Shown piece by piece: positions 63,386 to 64,000 of a stretch of 64,000 nucleotides of DNA. How positions within the stretch are numbered: position 1 is the stretch's first letter; each line of letters opens with the position of its first letter. The stretch lies in NCBI RefSeq assembly GCF_001297125.1, contig NZ_LHPC01000054.1, forward strand, positions 124,001-188,000. Reading direction: 5' to 3'. Under the pieces are notes generated by a model. The model had not been told where the DNA came from, searched no databases, and saw only the letters and a program-made list of their open reading frames with translations. This stretch comes from Pseudomonas sp. RIT-PI-q (GTDB lineage: Bacteria; Pseudomonadota; Gammaproteobacteria; Pseudomonadales; Pseudomonadaceae). A program made the translations under genes and the position numbers.

Positions 63386-63874
63386 CTGTGGGAGCGAGCC
63401 TGCTCGCGATGGCGGAGGGTCAGGCGACATTGATGTTGAATGTTCTGGCCCCTTCGCTGGCAAGCCAGCTCCTACAGGTTTTGTGTCGTACCCGGATGAT
63501 GCGGCGAACACAAAACCCTGTGGGAGCGGGCTTGCCCGCGATGGCGGCGTGTCAGGCGACATTGATGTTGGATGTGCCGGCCCCTTCGCTGGCAAGCCAG
63601 CTCCTACAGGTTTTGTGTCGTACCCGGATGATGCGGCGAACACAAAACCCTGTGGGAGCGGGCTTGCCCGCGATGGCGGCATGTCAGGCGACATTGATGT
63701 TGGATGTGCCGGCCCCTTCGCTGGCAAGCCAGCTCCTACAGGTTTTGTGTCGTACCCGGATGATGCGGCGAACACAAAACCCTGTGGGAGCGGGCTTGCC
63801 AGCGATGGCGGTGGGTCAGGCGATAGCGAGGTTTAATGTGCCGGCCTCTTCGCGGGCAAGCCCGCTCCCACACT
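63386..63874. repeat. 132-bp tandem REP array
   Basis: The unit begins CTGTGGGAGCGGGCTTGCCC and restarts at 63386, 63518, 63650 and 63782, an exact 132-bp period. The first copy and the fourth, shorter copy are the most diverged. Each unit contains a facing REP pair plus a linker (TTTTGTGTCGTACCCGGATG). Because 132 is divisible by three, open frames run through the array; these are not genes. A further small REP hairpin follows near 63920-63938. Confidence 0.9.
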
Positions 63875-63948
63875 TGATCGTTGTCGTGCACAAATGCCGT
63901 GTTCGCTGAACATCCGATGTGGGAGCGTGCTCCCACAGGGATCGATAT

Positions 63949-64000
63949 CTACAAACCCCAACGCAACAACAGCAACACCAGCACGACAAGGAACACCGTC
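63949..64000 (-). CDS. C-terminal end of a membrane protein (partial)
   Basis: The last 16 codons before a TAG read TVFLVVLVLLLLRWGL, a hydrophobic helix with a short cytoplasmic tail. The rest lies beyond the window, so the family cannot be named. Confidence 0.45.
   Translation of the reverse strand, partial: TVFLVVLVLLLLRWGL

Noticed and set aside
63386..63874. CRISPR array
   Set aside because: The repeat units are 132 bp and nearly identical throughout, without variable spacers; they contain REP palindromes.
63302..63909. Repetitive proteins encoded across the 132-bp array on both strands
   Set aside because: The frames stay open only because the repeat length is a multiple of three; the DNA is a REP array.

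Overview
The window reads as the chromosome of a fluorescent-group Pseudomonas. It is GC-rich, it is strewn with REP/REPIN palindromes of the 'GTGGGAGCGGGCTTGCCCGCG' and 'GTAGCAGCTGTCGAGCTTGCGAGG' types, and it carries an arcDABC arginine deiminase operon, DUF5064, DUF1302/DUF1329 proteins and dense LysR/AraC/TetR/DeoR regulators. Species cannot be fixed from the sequence alone.

Layout. 1-7.8 kb: a truncated acyl-CoA synthetase, a divergent PAS histidine kinase/FixJ-type regulator pair, then an AI-2E-type membrane protein, an unknown protein, a MaoC-like protein and a patatin. 8.2-13.3 kb: two LysR regulators, each divergent from a small target (EamA exporter; SnoaL-like protein), an exported epoxide-hydrolase-like enzyme and a periplasmic LprI-MliC double lysozyme-inhibitor protein. 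13.8-20.1 kb: a complete L-threonate (tetronate) pathway, ltnD-otnK-otnC-gntP-otnI, with a convergent DeoR regulator. 20.2-22.3 kb: a cupin and an MBL-fold hydrolase. 22.5-30.3 kb: an acrylate/3-hydroxypropionate locus consisting of a malonate-semialdehyde dehydrogenase (DddC/MmsA), an AcuR-type repressor, a GMC alcohol dehydrogenase (DddA-like), a CaiB CoA-transferase (AcuN-like) and an enoyl-CoA hydratase (AcuK-like). It is followed by a tautomerase-fold protein that keeps the malonate semialdehyde decarboxylase active-site residues and by a divergent LysR gene.

30.6-35.6 kb is a scarred, lower-GC accessory region. A chemoreceptor gene is cut off after its HAMP domain and joined to a fragment of an Xre/ParS-type antitoxin. 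Next come an XRE repressor facing its probable operator and target gene, an inositol-monophosphatase-like enzyme, an orphan protein with an antitoxin-like C-terminus, and about 0.9 kb of apparently non-coding DNA with a long hairpin. 35.6-43.5 kb: a DUF985 cupin, two divergent ArcD paralogues and arcA-arcB-arcC. 44.6-50.5 kb: a tripartite RND efflux pump.

50.5-61.2 kb is a minus-strand cluster coding for a DUF1302 outer-membrane protein, a DUF1329 lipoprotein-fold protein, a YCF48-like propeller, an MMPL-type RND protein, an acyl-CoA dehydrogenase and an acyl-CoA ligase. It looks like a transport-plus-activation system for an unknown hydrophobic acid. A small serine hydrolase and an AraC regulator follow. 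The window ends in a 132-bp tandem REP array and the last residues of a membrane protein.

The most interesting points are the pairing of acrylate/3-hydroxypropionate genes with a decarboxylase-like tautomerase, a 30-bp perfect palindrome ahead of that locus, the truncated chemoreceptor/antitoxin scar, a coupled 26-codon leader before gntP, and the DUF1302-MMPL-acyl-CoA cluster.
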